NCBI GenBank assembly: GCA_905250075.1
Contig: CAJNOP010000315.1
Coordinates: 124,001 to 188,000 of the forward strand
Length of the DNA stretch: 64,000 nucleotides
Direction: 5' to 3'
DNA from: Rotaria sp. Silwood1
Lineage: Eukaryota > Rotifera > Eurotatoria > Philodinida > Philodinidae
In this document: positions 13,111 to 26,389 of the stretch, in pieces
Layout of the letters: each line of letters starts with the position of its first letter
Numbering within the stretch: position 1 is the stretch's first letter
The notes under the pieces: generated by a model
Seen by the model: only the letters and a program-made list of their open reading frames with translations
Database searches by the model: none
What the model was told of the DNA's origin: nothing
Translations under genes and position numbers: made by a program

Positions 13111-13209
13111 CGTGACAAACTTTGGGATGATACAGAACAACGAGTGACAGCTGGACAAGAAGTTTGGCTCCATAGAACCCATACTAAACAGAACCAGTCC
13201 GATAGACCT
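13111..13209 (+). mobile_element. possible integrase C-terminal relic of an LTR retrotransposon
   Basis: A 33-codon stretch reads RDKLWDDTEQRV, then TAGQEVWLHRTHTKQNQ. This resembles the C-terminal 'GDxVWL' part of Gypsy-type integrases. In-frame stops surround it, and upstream and downstream fragments (12780-13640) are only vaguely retroelement-like. No LTRs were found. Confidence 0.35.
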
Positions 13210-16196
13210 TGATACTAAGGTTGAAGTGGATCATGTAACTGACTCTACGACTGAGAGTGTAAGTTGTGTCTGAAGCTGACTTCTCACCAAGATAGACAGC
13301 AGAATGACGATTTGAACGGCAACTTAAACGAAAATAACGATTGAAAAAGGAATCTTAATCAAAGCAAAGATATACACGACGATGGTAGTCGAGGCAGCTG
13401 CTAAAAGTGATTCCCCGGTTTATGCGAGGATCAGAAAAGATCCTGAGGCCAAGACTTCATCCGAATGTCGATCTCTGACGAGGAACATGTGTATGGACAG
13501 GAAATGCTTCCAAAAGTTGCAGTAAAAACCAATATCTACTATCATACGCAGAAGGAATCGTTGAGCTCGGTTTTAACAGGATCAACGGTATAAAACAGCA
13601 TACTATTGCTTGTGAAGCCTGCATATTTTACCTACCCTGTGCAACGATAGGAAGAAAAACAAATAAAGCCGTGGTATAATGCACATTTTTTCCAACCATC
13701 GATTAACTTTTTCTCGTCGTCAATTAAGCTGTCTCATAGATAAGCGATAGAACAAGCAAAAAAATGAAAATATTTGTATGAGAAAAGACCCAGCGTCTCA
13801 ATAACATATGATCATGCTTTATCCGACGTATACGGTTGAATGCACACAAGCCAAATATTTTTTCGATATGCACATAAGCAAAATAATGCTTTCATTTTCG
13901 TTATTAAACAACGTCGATACATTACCAACGTATTATACTTGTCGTCACAAAAATTATCGTATCAATACAAGAAGCAAACGTAAGACTTCTGAAATTGCAG
14001 TATCTTTCTAAAGTCCTTTTACTCTATCAGAATGCAGAAGATTTTTCTATCTTTAAGTAATACCACTGACGAGATAACGCTCCCTTTACATTCATATTAA
14101 ACCCATGCATAGTGGACAATTAGATTAGAATAATTATCAAAGAGATCGTGCTCTTGTTGAAATTCGTGCGAAGCTTCTAGTTTTAGTGGATTTTTCGTAT
14201 AGGAAGTTAGTTTTCAAGTAAAATCGTATCTCAGATTTCGATCTAAACCTGTCTCAACAGTAAAGCCTTGCTATGACTTGTCCATATATCAAGTTTCAAC
14301 ATTGGCGAAGTTAGTATCAGATGCAAGCTATTGTTGCTCTGAAAAAAATAAAGGAGGCTTGAAGAAACATTCAGGTTTCTTAAAAGTTCTACCTTTTACC
14401 CGATAGCAGAAACTCTGAAAAACGATTCGGGACAAGCAAAAAATCTTTTGTCAAGAGATTTAGAACTATTTTTTCTTGCATGGAGACCTTTCAGGAGCTT
14501 TGATTTAAGGTAAAACTCAGAACCTGTTAGAGGCCTGAAAGGTTCCGCAAATCTCTTATTTTTCAGAGTGCCCATGTTTGCTCGGGGAGCGTTTCAGATG
14601 TTCTCATTTGTGGTTCACGTAGCACTTAGCATGCTCTATCAAACGGTGAGAATCAGATTTATGTTATCTCCTATCAGTACTTTTAAATCGCAAAATAATG
14701 TGTTCTCCGTTCAGGCTATAGAGAATTTCGGGCGTACTCCAAGCCGTCATTCGCTCACGACTTATCCCATGTTTTTTTGTTCTCGATGTTACTAGAAAGA
14801 TCACGTACAATTATTTTTGGGCCACAAGCGAGAAAACCTGGAGCAATTACTCGTTCAATCAGAGCAGGAACTACTACTTGTATTGTACATGTTTCATTGA
14901 GTAAAATCGGTTTCTTTCGACTTCAGAACGAATGGTTTGAGAAACTGTCAATGGGTTATGATCCTTCGATAGAGCACATAGCTAATGTCACCTGCATTAA
15001 GTTTCATCATTCTTGAACATTGGATCACTAACAAATGAATCTTTCAAAATATCAATGCTATAGATCGTATATATCTATATAACTGTACCTTTTTCTGAAA
15101 AATTTGTATTTCAAACGTGGAATGTCTACAAATGATAAAACTTTGAATATGAGTAATTCATAGCAAGGCCTGCATATTCAAAAAGTTTTACATCAAAAAT
15201 TCGAAATACCATTTTACTCAAAATCTAACATCATATAGAAAAAACCCACTAACAACTAGAAATATCGGCCAAATCTCAACGAGAGCATAAGCCCTTTGGC
15301 AATTATTCTATTGTAATGGTTTCCTACATATGTGCACAATATGAATGTAAACAGAGCGGATCACTCGGAAATGTTATCTCGTAAGTTTATGTAGAATTGT
15401 TTTTGAATCATAATAATTTGTTCCCTATCAATAAAAATCTTGAGAAGTTCTGTATGAAATGAATAGCAGTCATTAAGTATTGTGATGCCACTCTTCTCAG
15501 CTAGCGCTCTTAGTAAGAATTGTCATTACGTTTTGCCAGTTCCAACGTAGAAAAACACTGTTTAGAATTGGATTCTTTTAACATTCGAAGAATTTTGGCC
15601 TAGCTAGAAATTATGTATGATGCTCTACAGAAAAAAGTGCTCAAGGAAATTTGAATGGAAGGATTCACTTGAACCGGATTTCGGAGAAGGATATGCTTAG
15701 GATATTGCCTTCATTGTAAATAGTTTTAATTGGATGATAGCTGTTTTTGTGATATCCACAGGTATCAAGCCAGTAAGTTTCGGAAACAACCTCCGCCTCC
15801 TAATACACCAGTATCCAAATTCTATGATGAACATAAAAATCTCAATAGATTCTTCATAGAAAGGAAACGAACACGTAGGACTGACAAAAGGACGATTGTT
15901 TGAGATATATCTACCTCTGAAATTCTTTTGTGTATTCTTCGCGCTCGACCAACGATCATAAGTGAAAAGCAGTTCAATTTTCTGATGCTCCCATAGCATG
16001 TTCATAGCGCCAGAGAATAACGATGCTCAAGCATAAATAATCTCTTAGCTTTTCGCTCGATATCTCTTTGCGTTTTCATAATGTCAAACCATATGGACAA
16101 ACTAAGCGAACATTTTTGTTCATCTATGAAAAGGCGTACTTTGTGTGTGTTAATAAATGTTAGCTTTCATGAATTTTCGAAAATATTCCTTTTTTC
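13210..16196. other. no gene recognised
   Basis: AT-rich DNA. Open frames of 67-102 codons (13808-14011, 14568-14795, 14777-15016, 15697-16005 on the minus strand) have no recognisable motif and no conserved splice context. Confidence 0.4.
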
Positions 16197-16567
16197 CCCA
16201 GTGAAAAATATTCTCTAATTTCAATCAAATTATTGTGCAACAAAATCCAATCCGAAATCGGATTGATAATTTTGATTATGATCGATCACCATTTAACCCA
16301 AACTTGATGTTATTGCTAGCCCAGTGGGAATTAGTTTGATTAAAATCGGATTGTTCTGTAGCACAATTCAAAATTATCAATCGATTGACAATGTGGATTT
16401 TACTGGAAAACAATCCGATTTCAATTAATCTAATTTCCACTGGGCTAGCAATAGCATTAAGTTTGGGTTAAATGGTGGTCGATTAAAATTAAAATTATCA
16501 ATCCGATTGCGGATTGGATTTTGTTGCACAATAATTTGATTGAAATCAGAGAATATTTTTCACTGGG
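16197..16567. mobile_element. nested fold-back (MITE-like) element, 371 bp
   Basis: The termini are CCCAGTGAAAAATATTCTCT and its inverted copy AGAGAATATTTTTCACTGGG. The arms pair over roughly 120 bp. Inside, 16320-16444 is a second palindrome with near-identical tips (CCCAGTGGGAATTAG ... CTAATTTCCACTGGG), flanked on both sides by CTAG. This looks like a smaller relative inserted into, or duplicated within, a larger one. It has no coding capacity. No clear target duplication flanks the outer element. Confidence 0.8.
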
Positions 16568-17519
16568 TCATCGTATTCGCAAGCTTGCGAAAAATGCAAG
16601 CAACTTATTCTAGTCTTTTTTTTCTGGAGCAAGATGTGGTTTATACGAATACGACTAAATGATAATATGCAAAGCTGAACGCATCCTGAAACAATGAGAC
16701 TTCAGATAATTTATATAGGAAATAGTAAATAAAGTATGAAAGACACGAACTAGTTCTTTGAAAAGTAAATGCTGTATACAGAACCTTTATATGGTGCCTC
16801 GCAAGAAACGCAAGCCACTATTAATGAACACACTTTGAAAGTCATTATTGATATATTCTCGTAGTATTATTATGATAATTTTTTCCATTTATATCTGTAT
16901 TGATCTTTTCTGTAGGACTTTATAGAGACTTCAACGGTGATTTTTTTTGAAAAAAATCTGTTATAATACAATAAAAACTGACAGACATATGTGTAAGCAC
17001 CAAATTTGAGACATAACGAGTTCCAGCGTAAGGAAACATATAAGTCTTCAGAACGATGAAAAAGAGGTCCTGCTTGAAATTCGAACCGCAGAGCTTGTGT
17101 TATCCATCCAGATGGATGTCTTAAGTTAATTAGACTAGAAGAAACATTTTCGTCTACGTTTAACATCCGAGTGTACTGCCATAGCCACCAACCATATCGA
17201 GGAAGCACCCATGGCTGATTTATCCTGACTCACCTGTTAATTTGAGGATATATGTGAAAAAATAAACAGGACAAGGAATCTTCAGAGCGAGTATTATCCT
17301 TAAACTGGCTTAACTTTTAAGATTGTCGTAGGTCTTATTCTGTCATAACGAGATATTACAAGTATTGAATAATTTTATTATTGTATCACTTGAAAACAGT
17401 CAACTCACTCTGGGAAACAATATCAGAACGTTATGGAAAGAACAAACACCGACTAGCTAGTCCACATACAGGACACTCATTTCAATATTTCTAAGTTTCG
17501 CATTATTCTCAGAGTTTTT
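16568..17519. other. no gene recognised
   Basis: AT-rich DNA. A 112-codon minus-strand open frame (17208-16870) rich in Trp and Tyr is the longest in the gene-poor block. It matches no family I know and lacks any supporting context. Confidence 0.35.
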
Positions 17520-18240
17520 CGGTTATATACGATCCTCTAGGGAAAACCCTCTATGTTTCCGTGTCACATCCTTAACGAGTCCAATTCAGGCCCTTCATGA
17601 ATGCGCTTTTTTTCGGAGAAAATGTCTAAATCCTGAAAAAGCATGTAGGCACGCAGTTGCAAGATCCTATCATGATCATGACTAGTTTTACACTGTTTTT
17701 GAATCAAGATTTCGCTAGGATTTCAGTGATTCGGAATCGAAAAAATTTTGGTTTGCATTCTGTCGCATTTATTTAGATTTCCTCAGAGATGTTATCATTT
17801 TCCTAACAGAATCTTTGCACGGCTTTACTAGGTATATTTGAGAATGTTTTCCAATATTTTGGCAGAACCCTTGCAGACTTTTTTAAACAGAATAGAAACA
17901 AGTGAATATATTGAGTATTAATTTCCAAATCTCCAGTATACATACTGATCAGCTAACCTGACTGAATTGTTTCACATATTTCTATTCCAGTTTTATACGA
18001 ATAAAAATTATCTCAAAAGCTTGTGAAAATGCAATATTCTTCAAAATATTTTTACCATTGACTTAATCTTAGCATTCAATTTTCCTTTCGCTCATTCTCA
18101 ACAATATACTTATAACTTTTCTCACGCATAAATAAAACTATGAGCTGCTTTTACCGAGAAATATGCCGCGGACTAAACACATTCATTAAATGAAAAATTA
18201 TTGAAATGATGGCGTTATAATCAACACAGTGGTTTACAAA
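17520..18240 (+). repeat. dispersed repeat family R1, copy b
   Basis: Shares long collinear similarity with 26390-27060. Examples are TCCAGTTTTATACGAATA versus TCCAGTTTTATACAAATA, and CTCACGCATAAATAAAACT versus CTCATGCGCAAATGAAACT. The 26-kb copy has about 60 extra bases before the TCCAGTTTTATAC block. No open reading frame is conserved, so this is repeat DNA rather than an exon. Confidence 0.7.
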
Positions 18241-18309
18241 CTTTCAGGCATTTAGCTTCAATCTGAATTTTGAAAAAAAGGACACTCGATTTTCAAACGA
18301 AATGGCGGG

Positions 18310-18414
18310 CTTGGGGGTTTTTAGAATTAACCATCATATTAATAGCTATAGATCGTAGTTTTTTAGGAAATCTATAGCTATTACTATAATGAATAATTCT
18401 AAAGACCCCCAAAG
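18310..18414. repeat. small fold-back repeat, about 105 bp
   Basis: The arm CTTGGGGGTTTTTAGAATTA pairs with AATAATTCTAAAGACCCCCA. The inner arms AATAGCTATAGAT and ATCTATAGCTATT also pair, leaving a short loop. It is either a small MITE or the remnant of one. Confidence 0.65.
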
Positions 18415-19009
18415 ACTTCCTAGTCTCCTCATCTCTAAAAAAACGGGTTTATATCTAATAATGTTATGAGTAGTCTTAAAGACGTCCGAGTCCCCACATT
18501 GTAAAAAGGTACGCTAATATCGCTGATGTGAATAATGCTGAAGGAACAGCTTCATCGGGAGCCATGAAATTGGAATACGTTCATGAGTCCAATAGTGGCG
18601 TCCTGTCGCTGGTTTTATTGTGATTTGTTTTGGTAGGGCCCGTTACGGCATGTGTGCGTTTTGCTTTCTAGAGAATAGTCGCTGAAACGGTGACTGTTGC
18701 TTATTTAGGTTGTTCTTTGTGAATCGTTGGATGTATTCCTCGATTTCAGTCGATTGGTTTATACTGTACCTCTCCTGTATTGTGGTGAGGAGTCATCTTC
18801 TTTTTGTAGAACCTCGACATCTCCATTCGTGGAAACAGTCAGCGGTCTTTTTTTTAAATCCAGTTTGAATTGTAAATATCCATAGAGTCGTAATATAATA
18901 ATATTTTGAAATTTTCTTATAAAAAAATACCAAAAAAAATTGTTATTATCCACCGAATACCCTGATCAAATTTACATAAATTTAGACAAATGATGCTAAG
19001 AAAAAGATT

Positions 19010-19230
19010 TGAATGATTTCACTACAGTCGCTTTGTTTCCATGTGACAAGTTCCGAACTCCTACAGGGACCAAAATTTTAGTACTTCAACGAGAGCACTT
19101 AGAAAATCAGCTTCAGACCCTTACCAGATGCTATCTGGATCTTTCAGAGATTTGCTTTCTTTTTCTGAGAAAACGAGTAAACCCTGAAAAATTGTTTAAT
19201 CACGATATTTCAAGATCCTGAGAAGATTAC
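19010..19230 (+). repeat. dispersed repeat family R1, copy c (partial)
   Basis: The blocks CTTCAGACCCTTA, TTTTTCTGAGAAAACGAGTA, ACCCTGAAAAA and TTTCAAGATCCTGA align with the 17540-17670 part of copy b. The rest of the family sequence is absent. A 70-codon open frame here is incidental. Confidence 0.5.
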
Positions 19231-19760
19231 CATAGTGTTTTAAATCAGGAGTCGTTCAGAAAACTGATAGTTCATGAAAAACTTGTGTAACACCGCAATT
19301 TCAGCACGTTGACACTAGTCAAAACACGATTCAATCAGAACCTTTACTAATAGACGACATCTTTTGAACCAAGAATGATTCTAGAGACAATATGTTGTTC
19401 TGGGTGTGAATGCGGGTTCATCAGACGTAGATTAACAGTCTCATTTAGTGAGTCATCTTTCTATTGAACTGTCATTGTGATGCTTTTCAGATTAAGCTGC
19501 AACAGTAGTGGACAATAGTACCCAGTCCTTGGGGAAATTGTTCCCGTTTATGGAGAAATGCTTCGCCCCACAAAAAGTCATGCATATAAAGGAGAAATGG
19601 AAAGAAAGAATAATATATATACATATATATAATACATTATATGATATTGCACACATAGTTGAATATAGGGAGAAATGGTTTTTCTCTCAAAGTGAAATGA
19701 TTCAACAAGGAGAAATGGAAAGAAAAAAAAATAATCAACTACTAACCATGTAAAATAAAT

Positions 19761-19804
19761 CGCGGAATCGTCAGTTGTAAATCTAGTACTGACGATTTAA
19801 CGCG
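19761..19804. repeat. perfect-stem hairpin
   Basis: CGCGGAATCGTCAGT and ACTGACGATTTAACGCG form a stem of about 15 bp with a 12-base loop, next to a TA-rich stretch. Possibly a tiny inverted-repeat element; function unknown. Confidence 0.5.
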
Positions 19805-19879
19805 TGTATACGACTATATATACAGAACAGAAAAAAAAATCTGATCGATATCTCTGTCTTTTAGACTTCTTCTTGTTGA

Positions 19880-20400
19880 AGTAGAAATGGATGAAGGACT
19901 CCTGCTTAAATTTTTTTCCATTTCTACTGGGTCATCTTCTTAGAAGAAAAGAGTAATATGATGGATTTCTGCTACCTGGTATTTCAACCATTTCTGCGGG
20001 AAAAAATCGATATCTGCTAGAAGATCTCCTTAAGAGAAAAAAAAATTATGGATTTCTCTTTAAATATTTCCCATTTCTTCTCATAAGCCTGGAAATCAAT
20101 GAAGTATTTCACCTGATATTTTAAGCATTTCTGCTGGAAAAAAACGATATCCGCTAGAAGATGTTTTTAATAGAAAAAAGAAATTAATCCATTTCTCTTT
20201 GAATATTCTCGATTTCTCCTTATTGATAGGGAAATGGATGAAGTATTTCACCTGATATTTTAACCATTTCTGCGGGAAAAATCCATTTCTGCTATAGGAT
20301 CTCCTTAAGGGAAAGAAATTTGATATTGAAAAAAGAATTTCTGCTTGACTTTATGTGGTTAAAGCATTTCTGCTGGAAGTGGAACAGTTTCCCTTTGTAG
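19880..20400. repeat. degenerate tandem repeat, unit about 138 bp
   Basis: The block CATTTCTGCKGGAAAAAA recurs with its first T at 19991, 20128, 20267 and 20367, so full units are 137 and 139 bp and the last is shortened. Each unit also carries GATATCYGCTAGAAGAT-like, 'GGATTTCTCTTTAAATAT'-like and 'TATTTCACCTGATATTTTAA' blocks. The upstream 19540-19720 region repeats GGAGAAATGG. There is no coding frame across units. Confidence 0.65.
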
Positions 20401-21289
20401 TGTGGAAATGGTCCAGCCCTCGAATGACTAATTCTGAACATCTGAAAATTGTATAGTTTTGTAAAACTTTTATTGCTAATTTGAATATATACGTGACAAT
20501 CGAAAAACTGTTGTGAGCACCGCACGTGGTAGGCTTTTTCAAAGGAACTCATTGGAAACCCTAAAAAAATCATGTTAGAAAAATAAACCTATAAAGTACG
20601 ATTCCATGCATCTTTGCTTGCTCTTTCGAATGATGAAATCCACAACTATCTAACTCTTTTCTATGTACGAAGAAGAGAGCACCTATGAAAACTATTAACT
20701 ATAGAAAATGTAGAGCATCTACAACTGTATCGAACTGAATTTAACAGCAAAATGTGAATAACATTATCTTAGAACTTCTTATAGATCATGACTAAAATTT
20801 GACGAAAATTCGATATCGTATATGCCATTCGATGAAGCACGAATTCCTCTACAAAACCACATATGATATCCTGATTCAAGATAGACCAAGAAATCGAACA
20901 AAATTCTTTAAAACAGTTTTTTTAAATTTTATATCCATCACTCATTTGTGAAGCCATCCTTTTTTCAATAAAATTGTTGAGCCAGATCTTCTTTCTTTTA
21001 CGACGAATCGTACTACGTGGCGTTCACTAGTTTATAAACTGGACTGAATTCAGTTTCTACTTCAATCAATGCTCACAGAAGAATCAAACTTAGATGCAAA
21101 ATAACCGAATTTCAGAGTATCTAGATCTAGAAAGCTTGTTTCATTTGACGCTATGATTTCGTTGGTTGTTGGCTAATGAGGTATAGTGTATTGATAAAAC
21201 TTTCATAACGTTTTTCAGACAACGTTACGCTACATACCTAGGGTTAACCGAATGTTCTGATAACGTCATATTAAAATATGAAAGAAGCT
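20401..21289. other. no gene recognised
   Basis: AT-rich DNA with short random open frames only. Confidence 0.4.
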
Positions 21290-21430
21290 AGTTTTTGTTC
21301 TACCTTATTAAATGTTCAAAATAGTCACCATTATTATTTATACAAAGTTCCATCCTTTCTAAGAGTTTGTTCAAAGTTTTTAATATTCTTTTCCGAAAAT
21401 CTTCTTTACCATCTTAATCTAAAAGTATGT
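21290..21430 (-). pseudogene. relic of a mariner-type transposase C-terminus
   Basis: On the minus strand a frame reads 'LLERMELCINNNGDYFEHLI' preceded by 'EDFRKRILKTLN'. This matches the usual C-terminal end of mariner/IS630-type transposases (R-x-x-x-C-I-x-x-x-G-x-Y-F-E). Nothing upstream preserves the catalytic part, so only the tail survives. Confidence 0.45.
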
Positions 21431-24236
21431 TAGAATTAAATCCAAGATACCGTTGTTATACACATTATTGTAGACGAGGCACCTACTGTGAATTCGTGCA
21501 AAGACTTTCGATAATAAATATTTTGTAAAATTTCAAACATCAAATCAGAACTTTTGGTCAACTCTAAGTATTATAAGGGAGGAGAATTTGTAAGCTGCCT
21601 GTTACTGTGCACTAAAAGTGAAGGAAGAAAAAAAAGTACCTTTTATATTTAGATCACCCGATAATTCATCATTGATAATAAAAGCTAAATCAATTTCTTT
21701 TCTGTTTAGCGTTATTTATAAATATTTCAGTAATTTTTTATACGTGGCAAACAAACGGTAGCAACGGAAGCTTCCTGATTGATCAAAAGCGTGCACAAAT
21801 ACAGCAGTGAACGATGCAGTCCCATACCGAAGAAGTATGCATCGCTTACTACTCCCTTAAATATCGATTTCTGCATAGAAAATTGAAAGACAAAGACTAT
21901 ATGCCTTTGAATCGAGTCAGCTCTGTTTTATAGAGAAATAGAAGTCTAGTGCGCAAGAATATTAGGATTCGTCGCTACTATTTGAGTTACTCAATTGTGA
22001 ATGTTATGCATAGTATACACAAGCAGCTCTCGCTGTTGCTGAAAATACTCTGTAGCATATAGATAATCAAATTTTCATATAAGCAAGTCTTTCAGCAAAT
22101 AGTTTTGTACATTGATGGTTCATATCTTTTGTATTAGTTGGAAAGCATCTGCTGACGTAGTTTTTTCTTCGAATCAGATCTTCAAGAAATCAGTAATCTT
22201 CACTCTAATGATCAGGATAATTATAGAGAGTTGTTGTTTGAATAAGATATACTTATAAAAAAGATAGCTCATGAACACTGAAGGCTTCTAAAACGTAAAA
22301 TATTGTTGGTATTATATAGTTTCAATGATTCTCTTTTGAAAATAGTCGAAAACAGCTTGAACAGAAAATAATTAGATACTTTCATCATGAAATTTATATC
22401 ATCAATATTATGAGGTCAATTTTGTTTTCCTAGTCGATTGAAGTGGTTGACAACAATTTCAGCTTTGAGATCTACAATTAACCGTTCATTCACTCTCTAA
22501 ACATGCTTGCTTTTTAGAAACAGTCAGTGAACTGTAATAAAACCGGTTCAACACAGCATATTAAGAGTTAACTTTTGGTAATGAACTGTAGCCGACGCAG
22601 ATTTTCCATGAGCAACCATTATTCGTTGCGGCCTTTTATTCTATGAGTGCGGCATAATTCGAACTTATTACATGTCATGGCTTCATATAATCTGCTTTTT
22701 TTGATACATTTTATATAGCAGAATTTAGGCCATTGAGCTAAGGATGCACTAGTCCAGTCGAACTGAGTGCCCAGCTCTACTGGTTATCAAGTCAACTGAC
22801 CTAGTATTGATTCAATGATCAATACTTCTGTTTTTCACCGAAGGTTTTCGTAGTCGAAGACTCCGAATTAGAAATCAGAATTTCGGATTCCGGTTCTTTG
22901 GCTCCAGAAGTCTTTGATCAAGTTGGATACCTGGTCAACCAATCGGGATTGGAACTTTTACATTCCTCCATGGAAGTAACTGATCTTCGGATTGAGTGCC
23001 GTAGTTAAATTTTTGAATTGAAGTCCTTTTAGGACAGAATAATTTTCTCTGTAAAGGAAAAAAGCAAAATTCTTCAAAGAAATTTTCTCTCGTGCACATT
23101 GCGATTCAAATTTTTTAAGCGCTTCGTTTTTTCTTCTCACAGATATATTGTTTCACTGATCTTCTACCTACTTCACGTAAATGAAAAAGAGGCAACGATA
23201 CCAAGACTCACACTATGAAAACAGACAATATTACACACTCGTGTTTGTCTTTCTTGGGACAACTTTTCGAAAAAAATGAATAATTTTTTCGACTATCTCT
23301 TTCTCACTAAAACCGATCGAACTGAACCTTTTTTATTGTCATTTTAGTAAAACTGGAGTGCATAGTCACTTTGTTGGAAAAACTTTTTATAGATTAATTG
23401 TGGCATATCTCGCAACATTGAGTAATATTTAGAAGGAAAAAAAGGCACCTTGTTTGAGCCCTGGTTGCTCCAGAGAAAGTTATAGCGAGAGTGAATCCTT
23501 TTCTCGAGTCAAGTGAAGGAATGGAAAACTTTATAATCATGACCATTGTGACTGTATTACTCAAGTTCTCTTTATCTTGAAAGGTTCGAGATTTTACATT
23601 CATTCCTCAACGAGAAATCGCACATAAAAAAAGATGCATGCAAATGAATTTATTCCCATATGCTTGTTTGTTGAATCATGTTTTGGATGAAAGCAATTTA
23701 AAGTTAATATCCTTTTATATGAGGTATACACTTATTGCATACGAAATTAGTTTTAATCCACAATATATACATGCCTTCTTTTGGTTTCAAAAGAAATCAC
23801 GGTGTATGCATGCATCGCCGACCCAGAAAGATTTTAATTAGAACTGATCAGAAAAACCTGACTAAAAATTCGTTAAACGAAATGAGTAATTTGAGAGTAA
23901 CCATCGCTACTATCTAATATCAATACCACTACTTGCATCTTTTCTTTAATGTATCGTTACTTAATTGACTATAGTAATTCATTGGGTGAGATAAGTACGA
24001 CTTGTGTTAAGTTTCATTATAATAATCGGTCTATAAATGTACTATCTGTTTAGAAAATCAAATCCAAATCATACTGAAAAGTTAGCGAACTAGTCCACAT
24101 GTGTGCCATATAAATAATATTGACATTCTGTCTTTATAGCGTTAGTCGATCGGTATATCACCTAGATCAGGACAAAATAGGCCGATTAGCGGTAACCATT
24201 CGATCTAGATAGTCGGGATCCACCATTACTACTAAA
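21431..24236. other. no gene recognised
   Basis: About 2.8 kb of AT-rich DNA. Short open frames at 22958-23140, 23394-23603, 23638-23841 and 23735-23917 show no domain or splice support. Confidence 0.4.
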
Positions 24237-25196
24237 GGGTGATCCAAAAGTTTCGATCTCTCTCAATCAAGCGATCAAATCTATTGCAAACTTGTATGAA
24301 GTTATTGATCAAATTATGTCATTTTGTAGAGAAAGATTAGAGCTATCATTTGAAAAAAAATAGTTCGAAATGCATAAATTTGTTGCAATCTTATGGTCAT
24401 TTTACTAATCTTCAGTGAAAAGTTTTTCGTTACATTTTTTGAAAAAAACAAAAAAGTATTTAATATTTGAGTCGTTATAGTCAAGTCAAATATTATTTCC
24501 TACATGTTTTTAATAGACATTTTTATATGGGTCGATAGAGCTTAACAAGTTCTACAAAAATATAAATATAAGAAATTCGAATCATGTTTTCAGTATAAAA
24601 TTTGAATGAAACCACGCAGATTAACAAAAATCTTACGTATTTTTCACTAGATAGTATGCTTAAGTTCCAAAACTTTAGCTGACCGACTGTTAATTGATAT
24701 TTCCAGATGCAGTATCATATACTGAAGCTGGAAATAGCTCTTCTGAGCTGTCTGAATAGATAGAAGAGTCAACTAGCTAAAAATTTTGATAGCTCTACTT
24801 ACTGTCTCAAATTTACGGTACATGAAATTTTTATTAGTCTTTCTGATTTCTTCAAAGTTTTCTATTGAAAATAAGATCAATAGTTTTTTTAAACATTCGT
24901 ATTCTTGTAGAGATTATGAAGCTCCCTCAAATCATGTAAACATATCTATAAAACAATGTTTCGCGGAAGATGTTACAAGTATATTTTGTTTTTACAAAAG
25001 TTATAACAAAAAATTTTCACTCAAGCTTTGTAAAATAGCCATGGATTGTAACAGACTTATGTATTTCGAACAGTTATTTTTTCAAATGATACCTCTTATT
25101 TTCTTCCATAAAATGAAATAATTTGATCAATAACTTCATATAAGTTTGTTATAGATATCATCGATTGACTGAGGGTTCGAAACTTTTGGACTTCTC
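24237..25196. mobile_element. fold-back element with long terminal inverted repeats (960 bp)
   Basis: The left end GGGTGATCCAAAAGTTTCGA and the right end, inverted, AGTCCAAAAGTTTCGAACCC, begin arms that pair for at least 190 bp and probably about 300 bp. Both arms contain ATGAAGTTATTGATCAAATT and TATCATTTGAAAAAA. The tip resembles the GGTCCAAAAGTT ends of Tc1/mariner-type elements. The 111-codon open frame 24786-25121 mostly overlaps the right arm and is not recognisable, so the element appears non-autonomous. Confidence 0.75.
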
Positions 25197-26389
25197 ATTG
25201 TTCCGTGCCCACCTCTGTTTTATATATTTTGTTCTTCGTATCGTTTTTGTTATCAAATATTTTTTCATTGGTGCACTTTTTTTTTATTAATAGTATCCTA
25301 TATATGTTAAGATAATGATGATAAAACCCCATAAGTACATATCTTTTCATAGTTATTATCTGGAATGAATACATCATTAACCCTTCTCGACATCAAGAGG
25401 GGTAACAAAGTGAATTTATCGGAACAAATAAGTGTTAAGGTACTTAATGGATTTTATGTTGTTATTTGACAACATCCGACTGCTATAGGTCAACATTTGT
25501 CAAATTTCAGGTTTTTATCTTCTAGCTATTTAAGGGCAATATTTATGTTTTTTTTTTATTTATTTGTAAAGTTAATTCAAAAACAAGATAAAAATATGTA
25601 TAAGAAGCTTCGACTCCTTTTAGATTCACATCAACTTTTTTCTGACAAAATTTGGATATGCTAGTGTTACAGCCCTCGTCGAATTGTGCAGAAACTCATG
25701 CTTAGTTTTCTTTCGAATCATGGATTAACTGTAGAAGAAGAAGCTAAAGAGTCAAATTTATCAAAAACTAGCCTCAACGCCAGGTAGTTTTATCCTTCTT
25801 CAATGTTCTTTTGAAAATTCGATTCAATGATTGAATAGAAGGGTACTGATGTAGGTGAACATAAAATCCACACCTTTCAATTTTGTAATAAGAGTAATTT
25901 TTTCAGAATTTGCTGTTTTCTCCAAAAAAATGACTTCCGAAAATCTAGATCTGAAAATCGTTTCAAATGAACAACTTTTTATGCTCTATTGAACAACAAA
26001 ATCGAAATTTTGAAAGATTGTTGATAAAGAACAGAACACTCAGCTCTCGAGGCTTGTTTTCGATAGAATCGACTTTTGAATCTGCTCCGCTACGGTTAGT
26101 CCATGAGCTGAATGAAGTCCTAAGTATGAATATCTAAAGAACTCTATGAAGACTACAACACTACCATACTGAAGTTTTTTCAGAGAAAAGTCGATGTAAA
26201 ACTGCGAAAAGTTGTGTGGGAAACTCGGTCACCCGATTGTAATATAGCAAGTTTCTACTCATTGGTGGAGAGTAGGATATTCCTTTTCTGGTAATAGATG
26301 TATTTCTATGAGAATATAACATAGTAGATTGCTTTGATCAATGCAGCTGAACAGCAGCTTTTAAAAATTTTGGTTCTTTTACGGGTAGA
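25197..26389. other. no gene recognised
   Basis: AT-rich DNA with no supported coding frame. Confidence 0.4.

Noticed and set aside
16870..17208. 112-codon minus-strand frame, Trp/Tyr-rich
   Set aside because: Not recognisable; frames of this size are expected by chance in 21 kb of noncoding DNA.
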